Below are positions 26,727-35,956 of a DNA stretch of 64,000 nt, piece by piece. The position numbers were made by a program, and so were the translations under genes. The stretch spans positions 1,922,001 to 1,986,000 of the forward strand of contig NC_014166.1 of the NCBI RefSeq assembly GCF_000092245.1, written 5' to 3'. Under the pieces are notes generated by a model. It searched no databases and was not told the origin of the DNA. It saw only the letters and a program-made list of their open reading frames with translations. Numbering within the stretch: position 1 is the first letter of the stretch; the number at the start of each line of letters is the position of its first letter. This DNA comes from Arcobacter nitrofigilis DSM 7299. GTDB lineage: Bacteria > Campylobacterota > Campylobacteria > Campylobacterales > Arcobacteraceae.

Positions 26727-27324
26727 ATAAATATCCTGTTATTTTATTTTGGAGGTCACTTATACCTCTTTTTTTAAGATTTGATATAAAAATACCCTCT
26801 GGATACTCTCTTTTTAATTTTGCCAAATCATTTTGTTTTAGCTTATCTGTTTTTGTAAAAGCATGAACGATAAGCTGATCACCTCTTTTTATTTTTTCTA
26901 AAAATTCATCCACATTTTTGTCTATTTCAAGTTCTGGATGCCTAGCATCAATTAGATGAATAAACATCTGCAAGTTTGGTCTTTGTTCTAAATAATTTGT
27001 CAGATTCTTATTCCACTCTGCTTTTAAACTCTTAGAAACCTTGGCATAACCAAATCCTGGTAAATCTACAAATCTAGCAAATAAATCAGGTGGCATACCA
27101 TTTTCTTCATCTGTTTTAAACTTTATATTAAAATAGTTTATAAGCTGAGTTTTCCCAGGTGTAGAAGATGATTTTGCTAGACCTTTTCTATTTGTAAGAG
27201 TATTTAGTAAAGAGCTCTTACCCACATTACTTCGTCCTAAAAATGCTATTTCAGCTACATCTGGACCTGGTGAGTCACTTATACTTTGAGCTGATTGCAT
27301 AAAAGAGGCATCTACTATTCTCAT
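26716..27324 (-). CDS. engB: ribosome-biogenesis GTPase YsxC/EngB
   Basis: 202 residues. GTPase motifs are in order: G1 GRSNVGKSSL (residues 31-40), G2 around STPGKTQLIN, G3 DLPGFGYA (about 89), G4 TKTD (about 159). The family takes part in late 50S subunit assembly. It overlaps lptA by four bases (ATGA) and argA-like by 11 bases. It sits in the standard Campylobacterota order lptC-lptA-ysxC. Confidence 0.95.
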   Translation of the reverse strand: MRIVDASFMQSAQSISDSPGPDVAEIAFLGRSNVGKSSLLNTLTNRKGLAKSSSTPGKTQLINYFNIKFKTDEENGMPPDLFARFVDLPGFGYAKVSKSLKAEWNKNLTNYLEQRPNLQMFIHLIDARHPELEIDKNVDEFLEKIKRGDQLIVHAFTKTDKLKQNDLAKLKREYPEGIFISNLKKRGISDLQNKITGYLFGN

Positions 27325-27863
27325 TGTTTTGCCTCAGTTTTATTTGTTTTTTCTACAACAGGACTAGCTTGTTTATCTTCTTTTTTCTTTTTATTTGTAT
27401 CACCTAAATCAATTATAAATCTAACTGGTTTATTTTCACTTCCTGTAACTTTTGCCTCACCTGTAATTTGATTGATTACAATTTTATCCCCAAAAAGTCT
27501 TTTATCTTCTGTTACTTCTTTTAAAAATCCATTTCCAGTAATTACATATTTTAATTTTTTAGGTTCATAAACAACTTTATCACCCTTACCTTCATAAGAC
27601 TTACCTGCTGTTTTAACTTTAAATTTAACATTACCAGTTGCAATGTATTTTAAAGGTTCTCTTTTAGTATTAGGCTTTTTTTTACTTAAATATACTTCTA
27701 ATCTATCAGATTCTAATTCATCACTTGATTTTACCATTTTTACATCACCTGTAAAAATAGATAAGCCTTTTTCATCATAGGCTTCAAAATTTTTTGCATC
27801 TATAATTAACTTTTCTGAAAATAAAAAACTAACTAAAAACCCCAATATTAAAATAAATCTCAT
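27321..27863 (-). CDS. lptA: LPS transport periplasmic bridge protein LptA
   Basis: 180 residues. A signal peptide (1-16, VSFLFSEK) is followed by an OstA/LptA beta-jellyroll with repeated strands KLIIDAKNFEAYDEKGLSIF, YIATGNVKFKVKTAGKSYEG, KLKYVITGNGFLKEV. It forms the periplasmic bridge carrying lipopolysaccharide from LptC to LptD. A Lys/Glu-rich tail ends the protein. It overlaps lptC by four bases and ysxC by four bases, so translation is coupled through the block. Confidence 0.92.
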   Translation of the reverse strand: MRFILILGFLVSFLFSEKLIIDAKNFEAYDEKGLSIFTGDVKMVKSSDELESDRLEVYLSKKKPNTKREPLKYIATGNVKFKVKTAGKSYEGKGDKVVYEPKKLKYVITGNGFLKEVTEDKRLFGDKIVINQITGEAKVTGSENKPVRFIIDLGDTNKKKKEDKQASPVVEKTNKTEAKQ

Positions 27864-28390
27864 TTATTACCTTTGTTACTATTTAATAAAACTTCAAAAT
27901 GCGTATCTTTTGCTTTAAAAATTTGTTTATTTGTATCATAATATAAAGCTTTTCCCTTTATAGTACTATTATTATATACACCATCAAATGCAATTGTATT
28001 TGTAGCTATTTTTTTGATTCCGTCATAAAACATCTCATCTGTATTTAAAAGGATATTATTCTCTCTATTATATTTTACATCGTTTAAAAATTTATATTGC
28101 TCAAGTCTTTTAATAATAATATCAGATTGAATATAATCTGTTCCATTATCAACTCTTCTTAATATAATTTTCCCATCATACATAACATCTTTTGTTTTGT
28201 ATTTCATGGCTCTTGTTGAATTTACAATTCTTTCTAAATTCTCTTCATTAAAAGTGTATAAAGTAGAATTCTCAAAGACAATTTGAGGTTGTTCTTCTTT
28301 ATTTTTATCTTTTTCTTTAGGTGCAAGTGCAATTATTGTTGAAATAAAAGCACATACTAACAAAATATAAGTAAAATATTTTATCGCCAT
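27860..28390 (-). CDS. lptC: LPS export protein LptC
   Basis: 176 residues. One N-terminal membrane anchor (about 5-22) and a periplasmic jellyroll (about 35-170, e.g. VFENSTLYTFNEENLERIV and KGKALYYDTNKQIFKAK). LptC links the LptBFG transporter to LptA. Similarity is weak as usual for this family; gene order kdsC-lptC-lptA gives most of the support. It overlaps kdsC by 10 bases. Confidence 0.88.
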   Translation of the reverse strand: MAIKYFTYILLVCAFISTIIALAPKEKDKNKEEQPQIVFENSTLYTFNEENLERIVNSTRAMKYKTKDVMYDGKIILRRVDNGTDYIQSDIIIKRLEQYKFLNDVKYNRENNILLNTDEMFYDGIKKIATNTIAFDGVYNNSTIKGKALYYDTNKQIFKAKDTHFEVLLNSNKGNK

Positions 28391-28878
28391 AAATTTAAAA
28401 ATTCCTCTTCTAAACCATCTTCTTTGAAAATATATTCCATCATCTCTCTAACAGCACCTTCTCCACCTCTGTTTTTACAAACTACATTAACTATCTCTTT
28501 AATGTATTTTGAACCATTTTGAGGAGTAAAAGAAAGCCCTGCTTTTTTAAGCATTTTATAATCGTTTAAATCATCACCAATAGCAGCAACTTCACTCCAA
28601 GAGATTCCCTCAGCTTTTAAAATTTTTTCTAAAACTTCATCTTTATTGTGTACACCTTGATGAAGATGTTCTATATTTAAATCTTTTGCTCTTTTTTCTA
28701 CTAAAGAAGATTTTCTTCCAGTTATAATAGCTGCTTTTTTAGCAAATTTTTTTGTCCAAACTGCAATTGCTAAACCATCAGCCACATCAAAAGATTTTAT
28801 TTCATCACCATTATTTGTATAAATAATTTTTCCATCAGTTAATGTGCCATCAACATCAAGAACAATTAACTTAATCAT
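28381..28878 (-). CDS. kdsC: 3-deoxy-manno-octulosonate-8-phosphate phosphatase KdsC
   Basis: 165 residues, HAD superfamily without a cap domain. Motif I is LDVDGTLTDG (residues 7-16), motif II IITGR (about 52), motif III/IV AAIGDDLNDYKML (about 99). It hydrolyses Kdo-8-phosphate to Kdo for the LPS inner core. It overlaps hisB upstream by four bases and lptC downstream by ten. Confidence 0.93.
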   Translation of the reverse strand: MIKLIVLDVDGTLTDGKIIYTNNGDEIKSFDVADGLAIAVWTKKFAKKAAIITGRKSSLVEKRAKDLNIEHLHQGVHNKDEVLEKILKAEGISWSEVAAIGDDLNDYKMLKKAGLSFTPQNGSKYIKEIVNVVCKNRGGEGAVREMMEYIFKEDGLEEEFLNLWR

Positions 28879-29447
28879 AAAATCCCTTTAGTACTTGGAA
28901 TTCCCAATCTTTCATTTTTGATTAAGGCTCTTCTTAAAGCTACTGCAAAAGCTTTAAAAGAAGCTTCTAATATATGATGTTTATTTCTTCCTCTTTCATT
29001 TATAATATGAGTAGTCAATCCTGCATTCATAACAAGTGCATGGAAAAATTCTTCAGCAAGTTCAACATCAAACTCCCCTACTTTTCCACTAACATTTACC
29101 TCATATACCAAATATGGTCTATTTGATAAATCTAAAGCACATGTAGTTGAAGCTTCATCCATAACTACAGTTGCATTACCATATCTCTCAACTGCTTTAA
29201 TTGGGAAAATTTCATCTTTTAGTGCTTTTCCTAATACTATTCCACAATCTTCAACCGTGTGATGAGCATCAATATGTAAATCACCCTTACAAGTCAATTC
29301 TATATCTATTCCACTGTGTTTAGAAAGAGCTTCTAACATATGATCAAAGAAGCCAACACCTGTGTTTATAGTTGATTTCCCACACCCATTAATATCAATT
29401 TTACAATATATATCTGTCTCTTTTGTTTTTCTATTAAATTCAGCCAT
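28875..29447 (-). CDS. hisB: imidazoleglycerol-phosphate dehydratase HisB
   Basis: 190 residues, the monofunctional form (no phosphatase domain). The manganese-binding signatures DAHHTVEDCG (about 61-70) and NKHHILEASFKA (about 155-166) are intact. It performs step six of histidine synthesis. Its place inside an LPS/peptidoglycan operon with no other his genes is typical of this phylum and not a sign of transfer. It is coupled to kdsC by an ATGA overlap. Confidence 0.95.
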   Translation of the reverse strand: MAEFNRKTKETDIYCKIDINGCGKSTINTGVGFFDHMLEALSKHSGIDIELTCKGDLHIDAHHTVEDCGIVLGKALKDEIFPIKAVERYGNATVVMDEASTTCALDLSNRPYLVYEVNVSGKVGEFDVELAEEFFHALVMNAGLTTHIINERGRNKHHILEASFKAFAVALRRALIKNERLGIPSTKGIL

Positions 29448-29458
29448 ATTATTTCCTA

Positions 29459-30268
29459 TTACTCTGCGATTATCATACCTGGTAGAGAATTTTTCTCTTT
29501 GAAGTCTTTAACTTCTTCTTCTGACCTAAAACCACTAATCCAAACTCTATTTATCTCTTTATTGTTAAAAATACCTTTTTTAATTATAACATCATATCCA
29601 TCATTTAACATTATTTTAAATTTATGTTGAGTGATTTTAGCTCCTGAATATTTGCTGAAAGCTCCAACTTGTAAATAATATTTACCTACACTAGCAACCT
29701 CTTCTTTTTCTGCTTTAGTTTCGGCAATTTTGCCACGGAAACCTATAACTGTAATTCTAACTTTTGCAGTTCCTTTTGCAACCATATCAATATCACGTGC
29801 AGCTTTATTTGACAGGTCAATTATTCTTGTACCTACAAAAGGTCCTCTATCATTTACTCTTACGATAGTTGATTTTCCATTTTCTAAATTTTCAACTTTT
29901 AACATTGTATTCATAGGTAAAGTTTTATGTGCAGCTGTTGCTTTATACATATTATAAATTTCACCATTTGATGTGGGTTTTGCATGGAAATTTGGTCCAT
30001 ACCATGAAGAAATACCAGTTTGAGTATCACCAATTTTTGCAACAGTTGGATAATACCACTTTCCAAATACTTGATAAGGTCTCATCGTAGCTCTATGCAT
30101 AGCTTCTGAATTTTTCATTTTTTGTTCAGGAACCTTTATACTACTTCTATCTTTTTTAAATACATTAAAATTACTATAATTATAAGAAGATGAAAAACAA
30201 CCAGTAAAAAGAATCGTAATTAAAAATGTGAAAACTAATTTAAATAAATTATCTATAGGTAATAACAA
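29459..30268 (-). CDS. rlpA: septal-ring lytic transglycosylase-like lipoprotein RlpA
   Basis: 269 residues. The lipobox is LFTGC near residue 24, so a lipoprotein. A double-psi beta-barrel domain (about 85-175) has GISSWYGPNFHAKPTSNGE and VRVNDRGPFVGTRIIDLS with the catalytic-type Asp. A SPOR domain closes the protein (YYLQVGAFSKYSGAKI), which binds denuded septal glycan. The start is TTG at 30268, six bases after GGGGAG; no ATG fits. It overlaps mltD by 20 bases; the two glycan-cleaving enzymes probably work together at division sites. Confidence 0.92.
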   Translation of the reverse strand: MLLPIDNLFKLVFTFLITILFTGCFSSSYNYSNFNVFKKDRSSIKVPEQKMKNSEAMHRATMRPYQVFGKWYYPTVAKIGDTQTGISSWYGPNFHAKPTSNGEIYNMYKATAAHKTLPMNTMLKVENLENGKSTIVRVNDRGPFVGTRIIDLSNKAARDIDMVAKGTAKVRITVIGFRGKIAETKAEKEEVASVGKYYLQVGAFSKYSGAKITQHKFKIMLNDGYDVIIKKGIFNNKEINRVWISGFRSEEEVKDFKEKNSLPGMIIAE

Positions 30269-31625
30269 GTTTATCTCCCCTTTTTATAGAACTATTTTTT
30301 AAATTATTATCTGCCATTAATTTACTAATTTCTACTCTAAACATTTTTGCTATTGATAATAAAGTATCTCCATTTTTAACATAATAGTTTTTTGTTTTTA
30401 ACTTAGTTCCTTCTACAAATGGAATAGTCAATTTTTGGTTTAATGCTAATCTATTACTTTTAAGTTTATTAAAACTTTTAATAACTTTATAAGAGATTCC
30501 ATATTTTCTACCAATATCATAAAGGTTGTCACCCCTTTTTACAATATGAATTTGATATTTCGTTGGTTCAATGTTCATTTTATTTTGATTAAAAATAGAT
30601 AATCTACTATATGGAATATATATTTGATAATCTTTTTTATAAGTAGGAATGATATTTCTAATAAGTTGTTTGTTTAACATTTTTAAATCTCTATAATCCA
30701 TCCCAATTGCTTTTGCAATATTTTTTAAATGCAAGCCACCTTTTACTCTAACAGTAGCAATTGGTGAAGTCACTCCGATATTTCTAATATGAGAATGATC
30801 ATTTTCAGTTACAAAACTTTGATTATTCATCATTGCAAGTGAGATTATTTTTCGTATATAGTTTCTACTCTCTTCAGGTAAATATTGTCTTCTAACATCT
30901 TTTTGTTCCATTAAAAGTTCATAAATATCTGGTTTTACATCCCATGTTAAGACTTCTTTATAGATTTTATTTAATTGGCTAAATCTAACTCTTTTTTGTT
31001 GGTATAAAGTAATAGTATGTCTATATTTCTTTATCTCATTTGATTTATCATTTTTTTTACCATTTTCATCTTCATACAAATCAAGAGTTGCTCTTGTAAT
31101 AGCTTCAATTACTCTTCCTTGTCCACAATTATATGCAACTGCTGCAAGATACCATTTACCAAACTCTCCATGCAAATATTTTAAATATTTAGCTGCTGCG
31201 TATGTCGATTTAACGATATCCATTCTTTCATCAACATAAATATCATTTTTCAATCCAAGATTTCTACCAGTTGCTGGCATAAATTGCCACATACCTGTAG
31301 CTCTTGATCTTGATTTTGCATCCAAAGTAAAACTTGATTCTGCCATTGCAAGATATAAAAAAGTCTCAGGTAAGCCCTCTTCTCTTAGTATATCTTTTAC
31401 TTTTGGAACAAAAAGTGAAGCTCTATTAAATCTTTTTACATATTTATCTTGAATATTTTGTAAATATCTATTATAAGTTTTTTGTAGTTTATAATCTGTA
31501 ATATAAGCTGGGTCGATATCTAGCTCTTTTAAGATTTGTAAATCTCTTTGAGAGAAGTTACTTCCTATTAACGATGCATTTGCACTCAAAAAGAGAGTTA
31601 TGATTATTAGAAAAATTTTAAACAA
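30249..31625 (-). CDS. mltD: membrane-bound lytic transglycosylase MltD-type with LysM repeats
   Basis: 458 residues. Signal peptide (1-17, LFLSANAS), a goose-lysozyme-like SLT domain (about 70-200) with catalytic Glu in YLAMAESSFTLDA and the GMWQFMPATGRNLGL block, and two C-terminal LysM repeats (about 353-396, YQIHIVKRGDNLYDIGRKYG, and 410-455, YYVKNGDTLLSIAKMF). It cuts peptidoglycan strands with anhydro-muropeptide formation. No lipobox is visible. It is the first gene of the mltD-rlpA pair. Confidence 0.92.
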   Translation of the reverse strand: MFKIFLIIITLFLSANASLIGSNFSQRDLQILKELDIDPAYITDYKLQKTYNRYLQNIQDKYVKRFNRASLFVPKVKDILREEGLPETFLYLAMAESSFTLDAKSRSRATGMWQFMPATGRNLGLKNDIYVDERMDIVKSTYAAAKYLKYLHGEFGKWYLAAVAYNCGQGRVIEAITRATLDLYEDENGKKNDKSNEIKKYRHTITLYQQKRVRFSQLNKIYKEVLTWDVKPDIYELLMEQKDVRRQYLPEESRNYIRKIISLAMMNNQSFVTENDHSHIRNIGVTSPIATVRVKGGLHLKNIAKAIGMDYRDLKMLNKQLIRNIIPTYKKDYQIYIPYSRLSIFNQNKMNIEPTKYQIHIVKRGDNLYDIGRKYGISYKVIKSFNKLKSNRLALNQKLTIPFVEGTKLKTKNYYVKNGDTLLSIAKMFRVEISKLMADNNLKNSSIKRGDKLVITYR

Positions 31626-31662
31626 TTATCAATCCTATTTATGTAAATAGTTGAGATTTTAT

Positions 31663-32451
31663 CTAAATTATGCTAGAAAACTCTTTAAATAGATTTTTTG
31701 CGTTATTTGTAGTCAAATTTTGAACTTCTTCATCGCTAATATTTAAGAGTTCTGCTATCTTTTGGGATACAAATTTTGTATAAAATGGCTCATTTCTTTT
31801 TCCCCTATGAGGATGGGGAGTCAAATATGGAGCATCCGTTTCAATTAATAGTTTTTCTAAAGGAATTTTTGGTAAAACTTCCACTAGTTTCTTTGCATTT
31901 TTAAAAGTTAAAACTCCACCTATCCCAAAATAAAAACCATGCTCACTTAAAGAGAGTAAATGTTCACTTGCATTATAACAGTGCAAAACACCACCAACCT
32001 CACGTGCTCCATACTTTTCTAAAATAGTTTTAGAATCATCAGAAGCTTCTCTAACATGTACAATAAGAGGTTTCTTCACTTTTTTGGCAAACTCTATTTG
32101 AGAAATGAAAACTTCTTTTTGCAACATTTTTTCTTGAAGTTTTTCTTCTTCGTTTTCAGGTAATCTATAATAATCTAATCCACACTCGCCAACAGCTATA
32201 CATTTAGGATGATTGATATACTCTTTCATAATGTTCTCATCATATGATAGAGCATCATAAGGGTGAATTCCAACTGCAAAATAAACTTCTTTATATTTTT
32301 CAGCTAATTTTATAGATTGTGCTAAGTCTTTAAAATCTGCACCAGGAATTAAAAATCCCTTAATGCCCTTTTCAAGTGCTGTTTGAAGTACTATATCTAC
32401 ATCTTCGTAAAATTGTTCGTTGTCTAAGTGACAATGTGTATCAATAATTAT
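31663..32451 (-). CDS. tatD: TatD-family metal-dependent DNase with non-canonical start codon
   Basis: 262 codons. The N-terminus reads IIDTHCHLDNEQFYED, the metal site of the family, and VGIHPYDA, GECGLDYYRLPE, VHVREASDD, HCYN, IETDAPYLTPHPHRG follow in order; all are intact. The frame is open from 32463, but contains no ATG, GTG or TTG before the internal ATG at 32229, which would remove the first 74 residues and the metal-binding HxH. The likely start is ATA at 32451, seven or eight bases after AAAAGG, giving M-IIDTHCHLD exactly as in relatives. It overlaps the upstream gene's stop. Hydrolase of TatD type, probably DNA 3'-end exonuclease. Confidence 0.85.
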   Translation of the reverse strand: MIIDTHCHLDNEQFYEDVDIVLQTALEKGIKGFLIPGADFKDLAQSIKLAEKYKEVYFAVGIHPYDALSYDENIMKEYINHPKCIAVGECGLDYYRLPENEEEKLQEKMLQKEVFISQIEFAKKVKKPLIVHVREASDDSKTILEKYGAREVGGVLHCYNASEHLLSLSEHGFYFGIGGVLTFKNAKKLVEVLPKIPLEKLLIETDAPYLTPHPHRGKRNEPFYTKFVSQKIAELLNISDEEVQNLTTNNAKNLFKEFSSII

Positions 32452-32750
32452 GATAAAAACCTTTTATTTAAAACTGTAATTAATTCATTTATTTTAGATA
32501 AATCTTCATGTTTAATCCAAGCATCAATACCAAAGTTTTTAAATGCATCATAGTCATCTTGATCATCAAGAACAGCAATAGAAACATATTTAGCTTTGCA
32601 AGAAGTTGCTTTATTTTCTTCAAAATCAAATATTGAATTGATATCTATAATTGCAATATCTGCTTCACCAGATGTTTCTTCATAACTCTCTACAGTAAAA
32701 CTAGAGTCCAATAGTTTTTCATCAATATTGCAAAATGTTACTATTTTCAT
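32448..32750 (-). CDS. receiver-like small protein, pseudo-response regulator
   Basis: 100 residues, not assigned to a named family. The order of strands and helices resembles a receiver domain: MKIVTFCNID, an ADIAIIDINSI strand, then YVSIAVLDDQDDYDAFKNFG and IDAWIKHEDLSKINELI, the last matching the usual K-x(n)-L end. An acidic cluster for phosphorylation is not clear, so it may be a protein-interaction module. Its stop overlaps the start of tatD, so it is co-translated with it; the next gene upstream, hslU, is 55 bases away. Confidence 0.65.
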   Translation of the reverse strand: MKIVTFCNIDEKLLDSSFTVESYEETSGEADIAIIDINSIFDFEENKATSCKAKYVSIAVLDDQDDYDAFKNFGIDAWIKHEDLSKINELITVLNKRFLS

Positions 32751-32805
32751 GGGTTCGCCTTTTAAATTACTTATTTAACTTATTTTAGCTAAAAAAAAAT
32801 AAAAA

Positions 32806-34134
32806 CTACAATATATATCTTGCAGTATCTTCATCTTTTACTATATCTGATAATTTCTCTTCTACCAATTTTTTAGTAATGATAATAGTTTCTCCGTTTT
32901 TTTCATCTGCGTCAAAACTTATATCTTCTAAAACTTTTTCAATAACAGTATGTAATCTTCTTGCACCAATATCTTCAGCTTTTTGATTTGCTTCAACTGA
33001 AAGATGAGCAAAGGAATGAATTGCTTCATCATCAAACTCTAAAGTTACACCTTCTACTTCTAATAATGCTTTGTACTGTTTTAATAACGAATTTTTAGTA
33101 TTTGTCAATATTTTATATAAAGCCTCTTCATCTAAAGCATTTAATTCAACTCTTAAAGGAAATCTTCCTTGTAATTCTGGTAATAAATCACTTGGTTTGC
33201 TAACATGAAATGCTCCAGCTGCTATAAATAAAATATGGTCAGTTTTTACTTGTCCATATTTTGTTTGAACATTACTTCCCTCTACTATTGGAAGTAAGTC
33301 TCTTTGAACCCCTTCTTTACTTGGGTCTTGATTTTGATTACTTTTTCCAGATGCTATTTTATCTATTTCATCAATAAAAATAATTCCTCCATTTTCAACT
33401 CTTCTTATGGCTTCATGTTTAATAGATTCTTGATCTATTAATTTTTCACTAGCTCCACTTCTTAAAAGTTTTCTCGCATCTTTTATTTTTACTTCTTTTT
33501 TAATTTTATCTTTATTTAGAGAACCTAACATATTATTTAAACTCTCTTGCATAGAAGTCATATCAATAGGAAAAGATGAATCTATAACTTCAACATGAGC
33601 TTTTTTAGGAAGCTCTATTTCAATTACTTTATCTTCTAATTCACCTTTTAATAATTTTTCTTCCATTTTGTTAAAAGTTTTAATAAAAGACTCTTTTGAA
33701 CTTTCACTAGCACCTTCTGGTAAATGAGGAACAAGTTTTTCAATTATTTGTTTGTTTACTTCTTGCTCTATTCCATCTTGTATTTTTTCTTCATACTCTT
33801 TTGTTACTAAGTCCATTGAGGCAAAAACTAAGTCTCTTATCATAGACTCAACATCTCGACCTACAAAACCAACTTCTGTATATTTACTAGCTTCAACTTT
33901 TACAAAAGGAAGACTCATCATTTTTGCTAATCTTCGTGCAATCTCAGTTTTTCCAACACCAGTGCTACCTATCATAAGAATATTTTTTGGCATTATTTCT
34001 TCTTGGATTTCTGGAGCTAATTGCATTCTTCTGTATCTATTTCTAAGTGCCAATGCAATAGTTTTTTTGGCATCATTTTGACCAATTACATAATCATCTA
34101 GAAATTTTACAATCTCTTTAGGAGTCATATTCAT
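32806..34134 (-). CDS. hslU: HslU, ATPase subunit of the HslUV protease
   Basis: 442 residues. AAA+ unfoldase: N-terminus MTPKEIVKFLDDYVIGQ, Walker A GSTGVGKTE (about 58), an I domain (about 110-240), Walker B IIFIDEIDKI, sensor and C-terminal motifs RLHTVIEKVLEDI and the final RYIL tail that docks into HslV. I start at the ATG at 34134, five bases after the hslV stop; the open frame extends 18 codons into hslV but relatives begin at MTPKEI. Confidence 0.95.
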   Translation of the reverse strand: MNMTPKEIVKFLDDYVIGQNDAKKTIALALRNRYRRMQLAPEIQEEIMPKNILMIGSTGVGKTEIARRLAKMMSLPFVKVEASKYTEVGFVGRDVESMIRDLVFASMDLVTKEYEEKIQDGIEQEVNKQIIEKLVPHLPEGASESSKESFIKTFNKMEEKLLKGELEDKVIEIELPKKAHVEVIDSSFPIDMTSMQESLNNMLGSLNKDKIKKEVKIKDARKLLRSGASEKLIDQESIKHEAIRRVENGGIIFIDEIDKIASGKSNQNQDPSKEGVQRDLLPIVEGSNVQTKYGQVKTDHILFIAAGAFHVSKPSDLLPELQGRFPLRVELNALDEEALYKILTNTKNSLLKQYKALLEVEGVTLEFDDEAIHSFAHLSVEANQKAEDIGARRLHTVIEKVLEDISFDADEKNGETIIITKKLVEEKLSDIVKDEDTARYIL

Positions 34135-34139
34135 TTGTA

Positions 34140-34676
34140 TTAATCCTCTATTTTTAATAATTTTATGTTTTGATTTGTATAAATACAAAGTTCACCTGCA
34201 ATCATTAGTGATTCTTTCACTAAATCTTCAGGATCTAAATTTGAGTGCTTTTGAAGTGCCCTTGCAGCAGAAATAGCAAAATTCCCACCACTTCCAATAG
34301 AAGCTATCATTCCATCTTCTGGTTCAACAACATCACCAGTACCTGATAATATAAAAATATGCTCTTTATTTAAAACTATCATCATAGCTTCAAGTCGTCT
34401 TAAAACTTTATCTTTTCTCCACTCTTTTGAAAAGGCAATTACAGCTTTTAATAGATCACCTTTTGTATTTTCTAAGTGAGATTCAAACATATCAAAAAGA
34501 TTAAAAGCATCTGCTGTACTTCCAGCAAAACCAGCTAGAATTTTATCTTTATAAAGTGTTCTTATCTTTGTAGCATTACCTTTTAAAACCGTATTTCCAA
34601 AAGTAACTTGACCATCTCCACCAATTACAGCTTTATCTTTTGCCTTATAGGCTAATATCGTAGTAGCATCAAACAT
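34140..34676 (-). CDS. hslV: HslV, peptidase subunit of the HslUV protease
   Basis: 178 residues. The threonine protease begins [17 protein letters not shown]; processing would expose Thr5 as catalytic residue, as in Campylobacter Hsl[18 protein letters not shown] and the [14 protein letters not shown] segment are typical. It forms the double hexamer proteolytic core with HslU. rplI is three bases upstream and hslU five bases downstream. Confidence 0.95.
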   Translation of the reverse strand: MFDATTILAYKAKDKAVIGGDGQVTFGNTVLKGNATKIRTLYKDKILAGFAGSTADAFNLFDMFESHLENTKGDLLKAVIAFSKEWRKDKVLRRLEAMMIVLNKEHIFILSGTGDVVEPEDGMIASIGSGGNFAISAARALQKHSNLDPEDLVKESLMIAGELCIYTNQNIKLLKIED

Positions 34677-34679
34677 ATT

Positions 34680-35126
34680 TTACTCAGCGATTACATCAAA
34701 TTTAACTGTTCCATGAATACCATGTCCCAATTTACAATCTGCTTCAAAGATACCTTCTGTTTTTACTTTTGAAGTTAATGTTATATTTTTTTTATCTAAA
34801 TCAATATCAGCTTGCTCTTTTAAAACTTCTGCAATCTCTTTATTTGTAACAGAACCTATTAAGTGTCCATTGGCCCCAATTTTATGTTTTATTGTGAATT
34901 TTTGAGAATCAAGTATTTTTGCAGTCTCTTTTGCAGTTTCTATTTCTTCTGCTTCTTTTTGAGCATCTCTTCTCATTTGAGCTTTATGTTTATTTAAAAC
35001 TTCATTTGTCGCAAGTAATGCTAAACCTTTTCCAATTAAAAAATTTTTCCCATATCCATCAGAAACCTCTTTTACTTCACCAGCTTTACCAGTACCTTTT
35101 ACATCTTTTAATAATAATACTTTCAT
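34680..35126 (-). CDS. rplI: 50S ribosomal protein L9
   Basis: 148 residues. [20 protein letters not shown] and [13 protein letters not shown] form the rRNA-binding N-domain signature, followed by the long connecting helix and the C-terminal domain ([20 protein letters not shown]). It is the first gene of the rplI-hslV-hslU unit; a GGAGAATAT ribosome site precedes the ATG. Confidence 0.97.
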   Translation of the reverse strand: MKVLLLKDVKGTGKAGEVKEVSDGYGKNFLIGKGLALLATNEVLNKHKAQMRRDAQKEAEEIETAKETAKILDSQKFTIKHKIGANGHLIGSVTNKEIAEVLKEQADIDLDKKNITLTSKVKTEGIFEADCKLGHGIHGTVKFDVIAE

Positions 35127-35210
35127 AATATATTCTCCAAATTTTAAATAGCTAATATGATACTATAATATATTTGAAGTAAATATAAATATGAAAGTGG
35201 AGGTATAAAT

Positions 35211-35852
35211 TTAACTAGCTAGCTCTTCAAGAGAAGTACTATGTTCTCTAATATTTCTTTTTTTAACATAATTATTTAAGCCAATATGATTGTTATAACC
35301 TAAAAGTTTTGCTATTTTTCTAACAGATAATCCTACGCTTAAAAGCTCTTCTATTTTATCTCTTTGTTTATCAAATTTTGATTTTTGAATAGTTCCTTTT
35401 GGTTTACCTAAACTTTGACCATTTAGTTTTTTTGCAGTTAAAGCCTCTTTTGTTCTTAAACTCATTAAGTCTTTTTCTAAAGCAATTGTCATAGATATCA
35501 TTCCTAAAACCATTTTTGTAAGCATGTCATCATTATCAACTAATTCTAGATTTTGTTTTATCACTAAAATTCTTACTTTATTTTCCAACAAAAATTTAAC
35601 AATTTCTAAAATTGTTTCAATCGTTCTTCCAAAAACATTTAAATCGTATACGATTAGAGTAGAGTTCATTTTACATGATTTTAATAATTCTAGAATATTT
35701 TTTTCTTCAGATGGAGTATTAATTTCTACCTCGATATTATGAAAAATTTCTATATTATGTTTTTTTACATAATTAATAATTCCATCTTCTTGATCTTTTG
35801 TATATTTTTTATTATTTTTATTTATTCTTAAATAAGTGAAATTTTTAGACAT
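35211..35852 (-). CDS. serine-recombinase homologue with lost catalytic residues
   Basis: 213 residues with the resolvase/invertase layout: N-terminal catalytic fold, helix E (IALEKDLMSLRTKEAL) and a C-terminal Hin-type helix-turn-helix (LLSVGLSVRKIAKLLGYNN). The usual Y-x-R-V-S start reads Y-L-R-I-N, so the nucleophilic serine is Asn11. The DRLGR motif reads NVFGR (72-76), losing the first arginine. Strand exchange is therefore unlikely and a DNA-binding or architectural role is more probable. There is no transposon or inverted segment around it. The 235-base gap upstream holds a 14-bp inverted repeat that could be its binding site. Confidence 0.8.
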   Translation of the reverse strand: MSKNFTYLRINKNNKKYTKDQEDGIINYVKKHNIEIFHNIEVEINTPSEEKNILELLKSCKMNSTLIVYDLNVFGRTIETILEIVKFLLENKVRILVIKQNLELVDNDDMLTKMVLGMISMTIALEKDLMSLRTKEALTAKKLNGQSLGKPKGTIQKSKFDKQRDKIEELLSVGLSVRKIAKLLGYNNHIGLNNYVKKRNIREHSTSLEELAS

Positions 35853-35956
35853 GATTATCCTTTTAACATTTAGTATAACTTAAATATTATAATTATACAA
35901 AATGATTGCTTTATATTTATTTATAGTAATACAAAATGTTAACATTCCATTGATTA

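Noticed and set aside
34135-34188. 18-residue N-terminal extension of HslU into hslV
   Set aside because: HslU proteins begin at M(N)MTPKEI; the extension is only the other frame of the hslV end.
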